NCBI GenBank assembly: GCA_019695295.1
Contig: JAIBAH010000021.1
Span: forward strand, 1-47,949
Origin: Bacteroidia bacterium
GTDB taxonomy: Bacteria > Bacteroidota > Bacteroidia > J057
DNA length: 47,949 nucleotides
Reading direction: 5' to 3'
In this document: piece by piece, positions 1-8,354 of the stretch
Layout of the letters: every line of letters starts with the position of its first letter
How positions within the stretch are numbered: position 1 is the stretch's first letter
Program-made: the position numbers and the translations under genes
The notes under the pieces: model-generated
Databases searched by the model: none
What the model saw: only the letters and a program-made list of their open reading frames with translations
Told to the model about the DNA's origin: nothing

Positions 1-632
1 AAAAGCAGGTTTCCGCTCATATCTGTTTGAAGCACCCAGATATCCTGTCCTCCCAGAGAGCCGCTTACATCCCCGTCTGAGGACAAAGTATTGCCCATCA
101 TCGTAATTACTCCATTGCGGATGATTCCCTGTACAAGATTATCATTTCCGGTTCCACCCAGGCATTTTTGCCATACTATTCCTCCGGCGGAGTCTATCTC
201 AGCCAGCCACCCGTCTTTCCCGCCGTGATTCCCGGATATATCCCCGTTATTCGAGGTCGTGTGTCCCAGCAGCAGGTAATGTCCGTTGGGCATGGGAAAA
301 ACCTGCCTCAGGCTGTCATTTCCGCTACCGCCTATACATTTCTTCCATCCACCCGTACCGTTAGAATCCGTCTTCACTATCCAGATATCATACCCGCCGT
401 GATTCCCCACCACATCTCCGTTGGTGGAATTCGTCACCCCAAAATAGATAAATCCTCCATCATTGGTTTCCGTAACCGAAAGCACCCTGTCCGTACCACT
501 CCCTCCATATTGATACTCCCAGCTATATCCCGGAATAGACCAGTTTGCATTCAACTGACCATAACCCACACTCCAAAAAAGCCATAAAGCAATCCCAATA
601 ATACTTCGTACCCATAATACATGATTTTTCAT
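1..632 (-). CDS. Secreted repeat protein, 3' end cut by window edge
   Basis: The minus strand is open from an ATG at 632 to the left edge, giving about 210 N-terminal residues with no stop seen. Residues 1-26 form a signal peptide (MKNH then a hydrophobic stretch ending VGYGQ). After it come three copies of a repeat of about 50 residues with the pattern GGSGND...G.....G.T.S..GD..GNHGG.D.W....D..G...W.K. This resembles the beta-propeller-like repeats found in large Bacteroidota surface proteins, which usually carry a C-terminal T9SS tail; that end lies outside the window. Function is unknown; a surface or secreted structural role is inferred. The reading frame is convincing, the exact family less so. 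Confidence 0.75.
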   Translation of the reverse strand, partial: MKNHVLWVRSIIGIALWLFWSVGYGQLNANWSIPGYSWEYQYGGSGTDRVLSVTETNDGGFIYFGVTNSTNGDVVGNHGGYDIWIVKTDSNGTGGWKKCIGGSGNDSLRQVFPMPNGHYLLLGHTTSNNGDISGNHGGKDGWLAEIDSAGGIVWQKCLGGTGNDNLVQGIIRNGVITMMGNTLSSDGDVSGSLGGQDIWVLQTDMSGNLL

Positions 633-1063
633 AATCTCTCTTATTTAAACGTAAAACAAAAGCAAATCAAAATCAAAACCGCTAAAATCTCCTTTTTTCA
701 CGACTTCAATATCTATAAACAACAAAGTAAAAAAACTTTATTCTGTTTTCCAAATAAAATCCCATGTTTTAATGGAGGGAAATTCAAAAAAATCCGGCGG
801 GTTTTAGTCATAACCACCACCCCCGCCGGTATTTCCTACGCTATACCACACCCCTACTCCTTTATCACCTTCTGATGAAAAAAAGAAAAACGACTTTAAA
901 AAATAAAATAAAACGCTGCAAATTAATTATATTCAGTAATCAGATTTTGATACACTTCCCGAAAGTTCCCCCAAAAACAACAATCCAACCCCCAAAACCA
1001 ACAATTCAAACAAAAACAAACATCCCACAAAAAAAGAAAATCGTAATAAATATCAAATAACAA
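633..1063. other. Gene-poor, low-complexity interval
   Basis: I see no convincing gene in these 430 bases. Two small plus-strand open frames (621-875 and 875-1060) have low-complexity Lys/Pro/Thr-rich translations, no recognisable domain and no ribosome-binding or promoter context. The plus strand is strongly A/C-rich, especially from 950 to 1040. The promoter of the leftward gene at 632 should lie here, but I could not pick a clear TAnnTTTG box. One GC-rich inverted repeat, listed separately, interrupts the AT-rich sequence. Confidence 0.6.
794..829. repeat. GC-rich inverted repeat (CCGGCGGG / CCCGCCGG)
   Basis: Perfect 8-bp arms CCGGCGGG (794-801) and CCCGCCGG (822-829) are separated by 20 bases inside very AT-rich sequence. 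No T-run follows on either strand close enough to make it a typical intrinsic terminator. It could be an RNA hairpin, or the remnant of a palindromic repeat like those near 1.7 kb. Confidence 0.5.
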
Positions 1064-1672
1064 TCATATAACTAAATTACGGTGGTACGCCATCAAATTA
1101 CGGTGGTATGCAATCAAATTACGGTGGTACGCTATCAAATTACAGCGGTACGCCATCGAATTACAGCGGTACGCCATCGAATTACAGCGGTACGCCATCG
1201 AATTACGGCGGTACGCCATCGAATTACGGCGGTACGCCATCGAATTACAGCGGTACGCAATCGAATTACGGCGGTACGCCATCGAATTACAGCGGTACGC
1301 AATCGAATTACGGCGGTACGCAATCGAATTACGGCGGTACGCCATCGAATTACGGCGGTACGCAATCGAATTACGGCGGTATGCCATCGAATTACGGCGG
1401 TACGCTATCGAATTACGGCGGTATGCCATCGAATTACGGCGGTATGCCATCGAATTACGGCGGTACGCCATCGAATTACGGCGGTACGCCATCGAATTAC
1501 AATGGTATGCTATCGAATTACAGCGGTACGCTATCGAATTACAGCGGTACGCTATCGAATTACAGCGGTACGCTATCGAATTACAATGGTATGCAACCAA
1601 ATACAACCTCAAAATCAACCATTTAGCCAATTTGACAAAAAAAAACGACAAATCATATCCTAAAACATACAT
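1064..1672 (-). CDS. Doubtful ORF of heptapeptide repeats over the 21-bp array
   Basis: This 202-codon frame has an N-terminal non-repeat part (MYVLGYDLSFFFVKLAKW..., hydrophobic) followed by about 25 copies of a seven-residue repeat, M-A-Y-R-R-N-S with M/I, R/C and R/H variation. The array period is a multiple of three and the unit lacks stop codons in several frames, so long open frames arise in both directions: plus-strand frames read S-N-Y-G-G-T-P and I-T-A-V-R-H-R repeats. Openness alone is therefore not evidence of a gene. The M-A-Y-R-R-N-S reading is listed because its register matches the one in the array at the other end of the window. A non-coding repeat is at least as likely. Confidence 0.2.
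   Translation of the reverse strand: MYVLGYDLSFFFVKLAKWLILRLYLVAYHCNSIAYRCNSIAYRCNSIAYRCNSIAYHCNSMAYRRNSMAYRRNSMAYRRNSMAYRRNSIAYRRNSMAYRRNSIAYRRNSMAYRRNSIAYRRNSIAYRCNSMAYRRNSIAYRCNSMAYRRNSMAYRRNSMAYRCNSMAYRCNSMAYRCNLIAYHRNLIAYHRNLMAYHRNLVI
1081..1604. repeat. Tandem array of a 21-bp unit, 24 full copies plus one degenerate
   Basis: Twenty-four exact-length 21-bp units run from 1081 to 1584, and a decayed unit follows at 1585-1604. On the plus strand the constant parts are GGTAYGC (unit positions 4-10) and ATCRAATTAC (12-21). Variation is confined to positions 1-3 (GGT, GGC, AGC, AAT), position 8 (C/T), position 11 (C/A/T) and position 15 (G/A). Edge units carry ATCAAATTAC while the core carries ATCGAATTAC, as expected if arrays expand from the middle. 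There are no unique spacers, so this is not CRISPR. The 21-bp period equals two turns of B-DNA. Confidence 0.95.
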
Positions 1673-1694
1673 TTAATTTAACATTAACCCCACC

Positions 1695-1780
1695 GTTTCG
1701 TTAAGTCTTCAGCCGCAGGCGTCACTTAACGAAAACAATAATCGCAAGTCTCCAGACTTGCGTCCCCCGTTTCGTTAAGT
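1695..1780. repeat. REP-like palindrome cluster
   Basis: Three copies of an 11-base word form a nested structure. TTTCGTTAAGT (1696-1706) pairs with its reverse complement ACTTAACGAAA (1724-1734). A third direct copy of TTTCGTTAAGT lies at 1770-1780 behind a CCCCC run. Between them is a perfect 9-bp hairpin with a 2-base loop, CGCAAGTCT-CC-AGACTTGCG (1743-1762). Short palindromes next to a G/C run are typical of REP elements, which are mobilised by IS200/IS605-like tyrosine transposases (RAYTs). No such transposase is in this window. Confidence 0.65.
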
Positions 1781-1813
1781 CAATTACTTATTCCATACCG
1801 AAAAAAATACAAT

Positions 1814-1852
1814 AAAAAAAACCTGTGCAGCGATAAAGCCACACAGGGTTTT
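1814..1852 (-). terminator. Intrinsic terminator after the 708-aa secreted protein
   Basis: The arms CCTGTG (1822-1827) and CACAGG (1842-1847) form a hairpin. On the minus strand it is followed by a run of U residues (A-run at 1814-1821). It lies about 20 bases beyond the stop of the leftward gene ending at 1873. Confidence 0.7.
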
Positions 1853-1872
1853 TGGATAAAAACAGGAATGGA

Positions 1873-3999
1873 TTATTTTAATACCACTACCTTATCAATA
1901 AACAGTAAATTATTTCCGTCAGTAATACGAATCAGATAAGTACCATTTACAATCGCAGCAGTAGAAAGAACCTGAGCACCCTGAGCACCGGAAAGCGTTT
2001 GAGCATACACTGTTCTGCCCATCATATCTACCAACTGTAAAGTAGCTTTGGCATTATAGCTAAATTCATAATCCACATGAATTTCTCCGTTGGCAGGAGA
2101 AGGATATACCTTTACCTCAGCCAGATTACGGTTATCAATAGCGCTGATTCCATCACAACCCGCATCATAATTTACGTAATCGCCATTATTACGCGGAAGC
2201 AACTTCATATTGGAAAAACTATAATAAATAATACCGGTTACACTCTCCATACAATCACCATACTGAACCACCTCAACAGGCACATTCATAATCCCGTCAG
2301 TAAGTGCCCACGAAGAATCATTCACATAAGAAACGTTCAGAGAACTGTAAGCAGAACCCGTCTGACGACCAGCGATTACACGGCAACCATTATCAGGCAA
2401 CAAAGCATCCTTTCCTACACGATATTCAGCAAAATTGGCAGGAGCATCAGCATTGGTATTGATAATATAAACCTTACCATTCATAGCAGGATTTGCCAGC
2501 TCAATCAGCATAGACTCATATTGTTCATTCGCAGCAAAATCATAAGTAGAAAAAACATCCGGATCCAGCGTAAGCGGATTAATACTACCCGTTCCCGCAC
2601 TCACAATATTGGAAATATTTTCAATACGGGTACATCCGAAACTTTCCTTTACATCACCGGTTACAGTAACCTTGTCACCCACAACGAGCGTAGAAAGTGC
2701 ATTATTTCCAATACACATTACACCGCCCCATCCAAGCTGACCTTCCTGCTGAATAAAAACATAACCCAGATTTCCGGGCTGAGCAGAAGCCGTAACCACA
2801 CCCGTAACGGTAACCGTTTGGTCTCTGTAGATAGAGTTTCCATCTACAAATGGAGTGTACTGAATATCTTTAATTGTCAATCCGTTATCTGCTACTACAT
2901 ATGCCTTAGGGTTTAGATTGCCGGGCACATTCGGCTGAGTAGCAATCAGTTGATCATTATCCCAGGCCGAGATGTAATATTTTACAAATGAGCCATTAGC
3001 CTGAGCGGGAATCGTTGCTGTATAGGTAGAAGCAGCTCCGGTCATCATCAGTGGAATATAATTGGTATTGGAAACACCTACGGCATAATACACTTTAGCA
3101 GAATCCACAGTACCGTCTGCATCTGCAATTGTAGCCTGAATTGTTACTGACTGAGACGAAGTAGGAGCAGCAGGAGAATTCATAATACCGGAAATAGTAG
3201 GAGGAGAAAATCCCTGAAGCACCTGATAATCAGCCGAAGAAAAAGGATGCAACTCATATCCTCTTCCATTGTAGTTTTTACAACCATTCGGAGAGTGAAT
3301 CAAAATCCCTTTTAAAGAAGTATAGATTGTACCTACCGTAGGAGGTACAAAATTTCCGCCGCTTGCAGGCAAACGCTGTGCAAGAAATCTGTCACTTACA
3401 TTTATCAGATTTCCGTTTGCATCTTTCACATTAAAACTGACACGGGTATTATTGGAAAAATACACAACCGCTGTTACCTCTACATTCTGAAGCTCTACAT
3501 ATACGCCTTCATACTGCTCTCCCGTAGAAAGGATATTCAACTGAGTATTATCGTTAAGATCACCCAGATTTACCAGTGTAGATTGTACAGGATTTCCGGA
3601 ACCAATTATATTCACCGCAGTGATACTGATAAGTTCAGATTCCGCTTTCGGGCCTCCTGTAGGAGCAAACTCTTCTACAGTACCAGTTAACTCTACTGAG
3701 TCTCCGGCAACCAATCCATCCAGATCTACTGCTGCCGCATCAAAAATATCAAGTCCGGACCAGGGGCCAGTACCTGCCTGAATCCAAAGATTACGTCCGG
3801 ATGCAGCCTGAGCAAGTCCTGCATCCATAACTACTACTCCTCTTACTTTCACTTGCTGACCTTCCGGAGAGGACGAGTCCACACAAGTCGCAAGTGTCTG
3901 TGGGCTTACTGTCTGAATTTGTTGAATCGTAACGGCAGTCTGAGCCTGACTCAGTATAAAACCACCCATTAAAGTCGCTAATAGCGTAAATTTTTTCAT
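1873..3999 (-). CDS. Exported OB-fold-like/Ig-like protein with T9SS sorting tail
   Basis: This 708-residue protein has an N-terminal signal peptide (MKKFTLLATLMGGFILSQAQ) and a C-terminal T9SS type A-like tail. The tail starts near residue 630 with V-K-V-Y-P-S-P-A-N-G and ends in the typical beta-rich KVVVLK. Between them I read an OB-fold-like segment (about 45-165, VKVRGVVV...GDSVELTGTV), an Ig/fibronectin-like segment (about 265-370, PTISGIMNSP... KYYISAWDND), and a second OB-like segment (about 375-470, VTVTGVVTA...GYVFIQQ...GDKVTVTGDV). OB-like modules of this kind occur in Bacteroidota surface proteins and beside secreted nucleases, but no catalytic domain is visible. It probably crosses the outer membrane by T9SS and is anchored or released there. 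The larger exported protein lies 48 bp upstream, so the two may be co-transcribed. Substrate unknown. Confidence 0.88.
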   Translation of the reverse strand: MKKFTLLATLMGGFILSQAQTAVTIQQIQTVSPQTLATCVDSSSPEGQQVKVRGVVVMDAGLAQAASGRNLWIQAGTGPWSGLDIFDAAAVDLDGLVAGDSVELTGTVEEFAPTGGPKAESELISITAVNIIGSGNPVQSTLVNLGDLNDNTQLNILSTGEQYEGVYVELQNVEVTAVVYFSNNTRVSFNVKDANGNLINVSDRFLAQRLPASGGNFVPPTVGTIYTSLKGILIHSPNGCKNYNGRGYELHPFSSADYQVLQGFSPPTISGIMNSPAAPTSSQSVTIQATIADADGTVDSAKVYYAVGVSNTNYIPLMMTGAASTYTATIPAQANGSFVKYYISAWDNDQLIATQPNVPGNLNPKAYVVADNGLTIKDIQYTPFVDGNSIYRDQTVTVTGVVTASAQPGNLGYVFIQQEGQLGWGGVMCIGNNALSTLVVGDKVTVTGDVKESFGCTRIENISNIVSAGTGSINPLTLDPDVFSTYDFAANEQYESMLIELANPAMNGKVYIINTNADAPANFAEYRVGKDALLPDNGCRVIAGRQTGSAYSSLNVSYVNDSSWALTDGIMNVPVEVVQYGDCMESVTGIIYYSFSNMKLLPRNNGDYVNYDAGCDGISAIDNRNLAEVKVYPSPANGEIHVDYEFSYNAKATLQLVDMMGRTVYAQTLSGAQGAQVLSTAAIVNGTYLIRITDGNNLLFIDKVVVLK

Positions 4000-4047
4000 A
4001 AGAAACTGAAAACGATTAAAATATAAAAAAATGAAATAAATGTACTC

Positions 4048-6123
4048 TTATTTTATAATGACAAATTTTCCCCTGAAAAGTTTGCCGTTATCCAGATCTC
4101 TCACCACAAATACATATAACCCCCTTGCCACCACCTGAGTATTCGCAGACAACAAATCCCAGGCATGTTCACCTCCGGAAAAAGTCGCTTTGTCAGGATT
4201 CGAATAGGTAGAAAACCATCTTGTATCCCCTCCGTTGTAGGTTTCAGCATTATGCTCAAAAGCATCCACCAAATCCCCCGCAACAGTATAAACACTAATC
4301 TCAGCATGCTTAGGCAGGTTCGCAAATACCAATTTCCTATCCTCCTCAAACGAAGAAATCCCTTCCCAGGCTGCCCCGGCATAATAAGGATTAGGATAAA
4401 CAAAAGGCTCAGCGGTTTTTATATCACTGTTGGCAGGCTTTCCGGCAAATACATGACTCAGATTTGCCAGTGAAGCAGACTCCAATGATTCCAGATTATT
4501 CACCGCATCGCCTTCATCAAACGCCGTCAAAGAAACAATATGCTGCCAGCCGTTTACGATATTTTCAAAGGTGTATTTATAGAAATACTGAGTAGTATCT
4601 CCATCAAAAGTGACCGGTTGTGCTAACCGGACAGACTCAAACCCCGTTTCATACCCCAGGGCATTTCCTTTTTTATCCCACTCCCCTACTAATTTCAGCG
4701 AGTTGAAGATATCAGTGGTACCCTGAACATCAAATCCAACCGCAGTTTTATACAGGCGATATCCCTCAAAATCTTTTTTATTCGATATCGGGTCAATTGA
4801 GTACTCTGCATTTTCACCCCAGTAAACATCAATACTTTTATCTTTTGCAATGATTTTGGTTTGAGGAATCGCAGGAGGGGAAGGAAGTACAAACCGGGTA
4901 ATCAGCCCATCTCCGTTTTTATCTTCTCCCGGATCCAGCGTACAATTCCGGTTTGCGTCTTCACCGTAATAGGCAGTCTGAGCCCATTGCGCATTTTTAA
5001 TCAGGTTTACCCTTTGCTCAGGCGTATTGGCACTCGCAGGATTCCCATCAAAAACCCTTCTTGCCACTACAATTGCAAAGGCAATATCAACATAATCTCC
5101 CGGATTTAACCTGTCCACAGGACCGATTGAAAGCAGGTTGGAACGATTTCCCGCACCTTTTATCTGATTCTGAATCTGATCCCACTGAGCGGCAGGCAAA
5201 TCACTTAATCCGGATTTCAGTTTTCCGTATCTTTGCTTATCGGTTGTGGGATAAAAAAGAATAGGGTCTGCCGAATTCTGAAACTGCCAGGTATTATAAT
5301 GCGGTTTTACCCCCGACGGGCAACTTCCGTTTTTCTCCACCCCCAGCAATTTTGTACCCACATAACTATCCGTATAGCCAATATCCCCCAAAGCATCAAA
5401 CTCGTACCCCATCAGAAGGGAATCAATATATCCGTTTCCGCTTTTATTAAAAAAAGCCGTTCCACCCGGAGGAGTAATATTCACATTACGGATTACCCCG
5501 TCAACCCAGTATCCCAGATAAACAGAATCTACCGGGGTATTGCTGATATTATTGATTCTGAAATTAAGGATGACAAAAAAATTGGCGAAAGAATAATTCC
5601 AGTTGTAACTCTGAAAATCGATTTTTAATCCGAGCGGAGTAAGATGTTCACTGATGGGGATAGAATTACTGCCCGTAAATAATGAGGTGGCAGTATCCGT
5701 AAAAGTACTGAAAAAATCCTGATGAGAAATTGCCTGCGGATTATAAAAAGGGCTGCTTGTGAGGGAAGAACGCTCAGAAAGCGGCATTTTAGCACTAAAC
5801 TCAAACCCCGCCCGCCCGGTAGAATAGCCAGTAGGAGAATCCGAAGCACCCGTTGAAACCGCTTCCGTTCCGTTAATCAATCCTCCAACCCATAATCCCC
5901 CCTCAAAAATATGCTCTACCCCCGAACCACAGGGATATTCGCAGGAGGGATATCCCAGCACATTAAAACTCCCGCCAAAAGCATTGCCAATCAGCCCTAA
6001 GTTACTAATCGTTGTACAGATATTCGCCGCCGAGGTAACCTTTTCCTCATAAATATCTGCCTGCTGACCCAAAAGCACTGCACTCAGCCCGATTAACCAT
6101 CCAAAAACACCAAACTTTCTCAT
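4048..6123 (-). CDS. Large exported protein with Ca-loop-like motif and FlgD-like/T9SS-type C-terminus
   Basis: The 691-residue protein starts with a signal peptide (MRKFGVFGWLIGLSAVLLGQ). Near residue 390 is an acidic loop, DANRNCTLDPGEDKNGDGL, that looks like paired dockerin/EF-hand-type calcium loops. Roughly residues 415-560 look fibronectin-III-like (P-P-A-I-P-Q-T-K-I-I..., Y-R-L-Y-K-T). The C-terminal ~110 residues (FVYPNPYYAG... GLYVFVVRD...KFVIIK) match the FlgD-like/T9SS sorting fold, starting from the usual YPNP motif. No enzyme motif is seen. It may be an adhesin or scaffold. A TATCTTTG box at 6208-6215 gives a plausible promoter about 80 bases upstream of the ATG. Confidence 0.85.
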   Translation of the reverse strand: MRKFGVFGWLIGLSAVLLGQQADIYEEKVTSAANICTTISNLGLIGNAFGGSFNVLGYPSCEYPCGSGVEHIFEGGLWVGGLINGTEAVSTGASDSPTGYSTGRAGFEFSAKMPLSERSSLTSSPFYNPQAISHQDFFSTFTDTATSLFTGSNSIPISEHLTPLGLKIDFQSYNWNYSFANFFVILNFRINNISNTPVDSVYLGYWVDGVIRNVNITPPGGTAFFNKSGNGYIDSLLMGYEFDALGDIGYTDSYVGTKLLGVEKNGSCPSGVKPHYNTWQFQNSADPILFYPTTDKQRYGKLKSGLSDLPAAQWDQIQNQIKGAGNRSNLLSIGPVDRLNPGDYVDIAFAIVVARRVFDGNPASANTPEQRVNLIKNAQWAQTAYYGEDANRNCTLDPGEDKNGDGLITRFVLPSPPAIPQTKIIAKDKSIDVYWGENAEYSIDPISNKKDFEGYRLYKTAVGFDVQGTTDIFNSLKLVGEWDKKGNALGYETGFESVRLAQPVTFDGDTTQYFYKYTFENIVNGWQHIVSLTAFDEGDAVNNLESLESASLANLSHVFAGKPANSDIKTAEPFVYPNPYYAGAAWEGISSFEEDRKLVFANLPKHAEISVYTVAGDLVDAFEHNAETYNGGDTRWFSTYSNPDKATFSGGEHAWDLLSANTQVVARGLYVFVVRDLDNGKLFRGKFVIIK

Positions 6124-6207
6124 ATTTTATATAAAAATCAGTACTTTGATTATACAAAAATCCAACCTTAGTAAACCCTTCAACACAAAATCCCTTCAAT
6201 TCCGCTG

Positions 6208-6215
6208 CAAAGATA
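6208..6215 (-). promoter_or_regulatory. Candidate -7 box TATCTTTG
   Basis: Matches the Bacteroidota -7 consensus TAnnTTTG on the minus strand, about 85 bases from the start codon at 6123. No clear TTTG -33 element was found at the usual spacing. Confidence 0.45.
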
Positions 6216-6444
6216 AAGATTAAAACAGAACAGCGGTAGTTATGCGCTATATTTCACATAAAATTAACCATAAATATACCTTAAGGTATGTCTGAATTCG
6301 ATGAAAATAAGGCAAAGAGGTTAGATTTACTCAAGGGGCTACCCTTTTTGGACAGCCTCTTAAGAATTTGCATCAACACCGGCACATTTGATACATTCCC
6401 AAAGTATTTAAAACAAATATATAGGTTATTCTAAAAAATAGTTG

Positions 6445-6452
6445 TAATTTTG
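6445..6452 (+). promoter_or_regulatory. Candidate -7 box TAATTTTG for the helicase gene
   Basis: Matches TAnnTTTG and lies 50 bases before the ATG at 6502, implying a 5' leader of about 40 bases. No clear -33 element is seen. Confidence 0.5.
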
Positions 6453-6501
6453 CAGCGTTTTTCATAATTATATATAAAGCACAAGGCGAAGAGCCAAAAG
6501 T

Positions 6502-8289
6502 ATGTCAGAAAATTTGTTTAAAGATTTGGGTGTTTCTGAAGAAATACTCACCGCATTGGAAAAAAAAGGATTTGTGAATCCTACCCCCATTCAGCAGCAA
6601 ACCATCCCTTTATTACTCAATGATACAAAAGATATCATTGGTCAGGCCCAGACAGGAACAGGGAAAACCGCCGCATTTGGAATTCCGATTTTACAGAAAA
6701 TCGAGCAGGGGAAGAGAAAAGTACAAGCCCTTATATTAACGCCGACCCGGGAATTGGCGGTTCAGGTTACCGAAGAAATTGTTTCTTTCAAAGGAAAAAG
6801 CAATATCTATATCCTGCCCGTTTATGGTGGTCAGGGAATGGATTATCAGTTGAGAAGACTGAGAGAAGGAGTGGACATTGTGGTTGGTACCCCGGGAAGG
6901 GTAATTGACCATATAGAAAAAGGTACGCTGAACTTATCAGATGTTAAGTTTTTTGTACTGGACGAAGCAGATGAAATGCTCAATATGGGATTTCTTGAAG
7001 AAGTGGAAAAAATCCTTCAACACATCCCAAAAGAAAGAAGTATGCTACTATTTTCTGCTACAATGCCTGACAGAATCCGTCAGATTGCAGAAAAATACAT
7101 GGGTAAATATAACTTTGTCCGTATCGAAAAAAATACAGAAACCTCCCCTCAGATTGAGCAGGTATATTACGAAGTATATCCCGAAGACAAACTCAACATG
7201 CTTTGTCGGATTGTAGATACCGCCAAAGACATTTACGCACTGGTTTTTTGTAAAACGAGAATGGGCACCGATGATATCGCACATCAACTGATTGAAAGAG
7301 GATACGCCGTTGAAGCCCTTCACGGAGACATTTCCCAGCAGCAAAGGGAAATTATCATGCGGAAATTCAAAAACAAAAGAAGCAATATCCTGATAGCAAC
7401 CGACGTTGCAGCAAGGGGAATTGACGTGAATGATTTAACCCACGTAATAAATTATGATATCCCCGGAGACGGAGAAACCTATACACACCGTATCGGAAGA
7501 ACGGGCAGAGCAGGCAAAAAAGGATTGGCCATCACAATTCTTACCCCTACCGAATTGAGAAAATTGAACTATATGCTTCAGGGCACCAAGTTCAACATCC
7601 ATAAAGGAAAAATCCCTTCCGTAGCCGAAATCATCGAAAAGAAAAAACAGGCGATTCTGGAAGAAATTACCCTTATGGTATCCAAAGAAGACTATGAGGA
7701 CATGAATGAAATTGCAGAAAACCTCGTTGCATTCAACGAACCCGCTTTTGTAATCTCAGCCCTCGTCAAAAAACTCTATGGCAAACATTTGAATCCTTCC
7801 CGCTATACGGAAATCAAAGTTCCGATGATGAAAGAAAAACGTAAACCCGAAGACCGTTTCAAAAACGACAGAGACCGCGGTTTCCGTAACGACGACAGAG
7901 GCGGAAGAGACCGTGACAGAGGAGGAAGAGAGAGAGAAAGAAGTGGAAGCAGAGAAAGAGTCGGAGGAGGGCTTATCAAACCCACAACCGGAATCCGCAA
8001 AGACAGTTTCCATGACGCTCCCGGCAAAGACCGATTTCCTGCAAGAAAAAAGTCCCATGAAGTATTGTTCTTTGGCAAAGGGTCTAAAGATGGAATCACT
8101 TCTAAAATTTTCACTGAATACATCAAAGACGAAACGGGAGTTCCGAATCATAAAATTTATGAGGTGGATGTATTCCCCCGTTTTACCCTCTTTAAAGTAA
8201 ATCAGGAAGAAGCCGGAAAGATTCTGGAAAAATTCAAAAATTCAGGCGGGGAAAAACCCCTTGTGAAAAGAGATAAAAACAGCAACTAA
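6502..8289 (+). CDS. deaD: DEAD-box ATP-dependent RNA helicase (DeaD/CsdA-like)
   Basis: A 595-residue helicase with the full motif set: Q motif near 24-33, motif I AQTGTGKT (49-56), PTRELA (81-86), TPGR (130-133), DEAD (154-157), SAT (about 186), RGID, and HRIGRTGR. After the two RecA-like domains comes a low-complexity Arg/Gly/Asp-rich linker (about 455-490, R-D-R-G-G-R-E-R-type repeats). A C-terminal domain follows (about 515-590, EVLFFGKGSKDGIT... VFPRFTLFKV) that resembles the RNA-binding domain of DbpA/CsdA. It unwinds structured RNA; ribosome assembly or cold-adaptation roles are known for the family and inferred here. The gene is monocistronic, with its own promoter box and a terminator. 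Confidence 0.95.
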   Translation: MSENLFKDLGVSEEILTALEKKGFVNPTPIQQQTIPLLLNDTKDIIGQAQTGTGKTAAFGIPILQKIEQGKRKVQALILTPTRELAVQVTEEIVSFKGKSNIYILPVYGGQGMDYQLRRLREGVDIVVGTPGRVIDHIEKGTLNLSDVKFFVLDEADEMLNMGFLEEVEKILQHIPKERSMLLFSATMPDRIRQIAEKYMGKYNFVRIEKNTETSPQIEQVYYEVYPEDKLNMLCRIVDTAKDIYALVFCKTRMGTDDIAHQLIERGYAVEALHGDISQQQREIIMRKFKNKRSNILIATDVAARGIDVNDLTHVINYDIPGDGETYTHRIGRTGRAGKKGLAITILTPTELRKLNYMLQGTKFNIHKGKIPSVAEIIEKKKQAILEEITLMVSKEDYEDMNEIAENLVAFNEPAFVISALVKKLYGKHLNPSRYTEIKVPMMKEKRKPEDRFKNDRDRGFRNDDRGGRDRDRGGRERERSGSRERVGGGLIKPTTGIRKDSFHDAPGKDRFPARKKSHEVLFFGKGSKDGITSKIFTEYIKDETGVPNHKIYEVDVFPRFTLFKVNQEEAGKILEKFKNSGGEKPLVKRDKNSN

Positions 8290-8310
8290 TTTTTTTCGCT
8301 GAACTTTTCA

Positions 8311-8354
8311 AAACAGGACAATTCAGGAGAAATCCAGCGTTGTCCTGTTTTTTA
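8311..8354. terminator. Bidirectional terminator between convergent genes
   Basis: Perfect 11-bp arms AAACAGGACAA (8311-8321) and TTGTCCTGTTT (8340-8350) are followed by T residues on the plus strand. The hairpin ends helicase transcription. Its loop and right arm overlap the last codons of the convergent ABC gene, which stops at 8323. Confidence 0.8.

Larger units (their letters stand above)
6124..6501. other. Divergent intergenic region, 378 bp
   Basis: This separates the leftward exported-protein gene from the rightward helicase gene and holds a -7-like box for each. At 6313-6360 there is a nested inverted repeat (AAGAGG ... CCTCTT outside, AAGGG-gcta-CCCTTTTT inside) that could fold as RNA or end a short transcript. 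I see no ORF. Confidence 0.5.

Noticed and set aside
1081-1604. CRISPR array
   Set aside because: Units abut with no unique spacers, the period is only 21 bp, and no cas gene is present.
1064-1672. Confident protein-coding gene for the heptapeptide repeats
   Set aside because: A stop-free 21-bp unit opens several frames on both strands, so the long ORF has little weight without expression data.
2077-2916. 279-codon plus-strand ORF
   Set aside because: It lies entirely inside the well-supported T9SS-tailed protein on the other strand and its translation has no domain or signal features.
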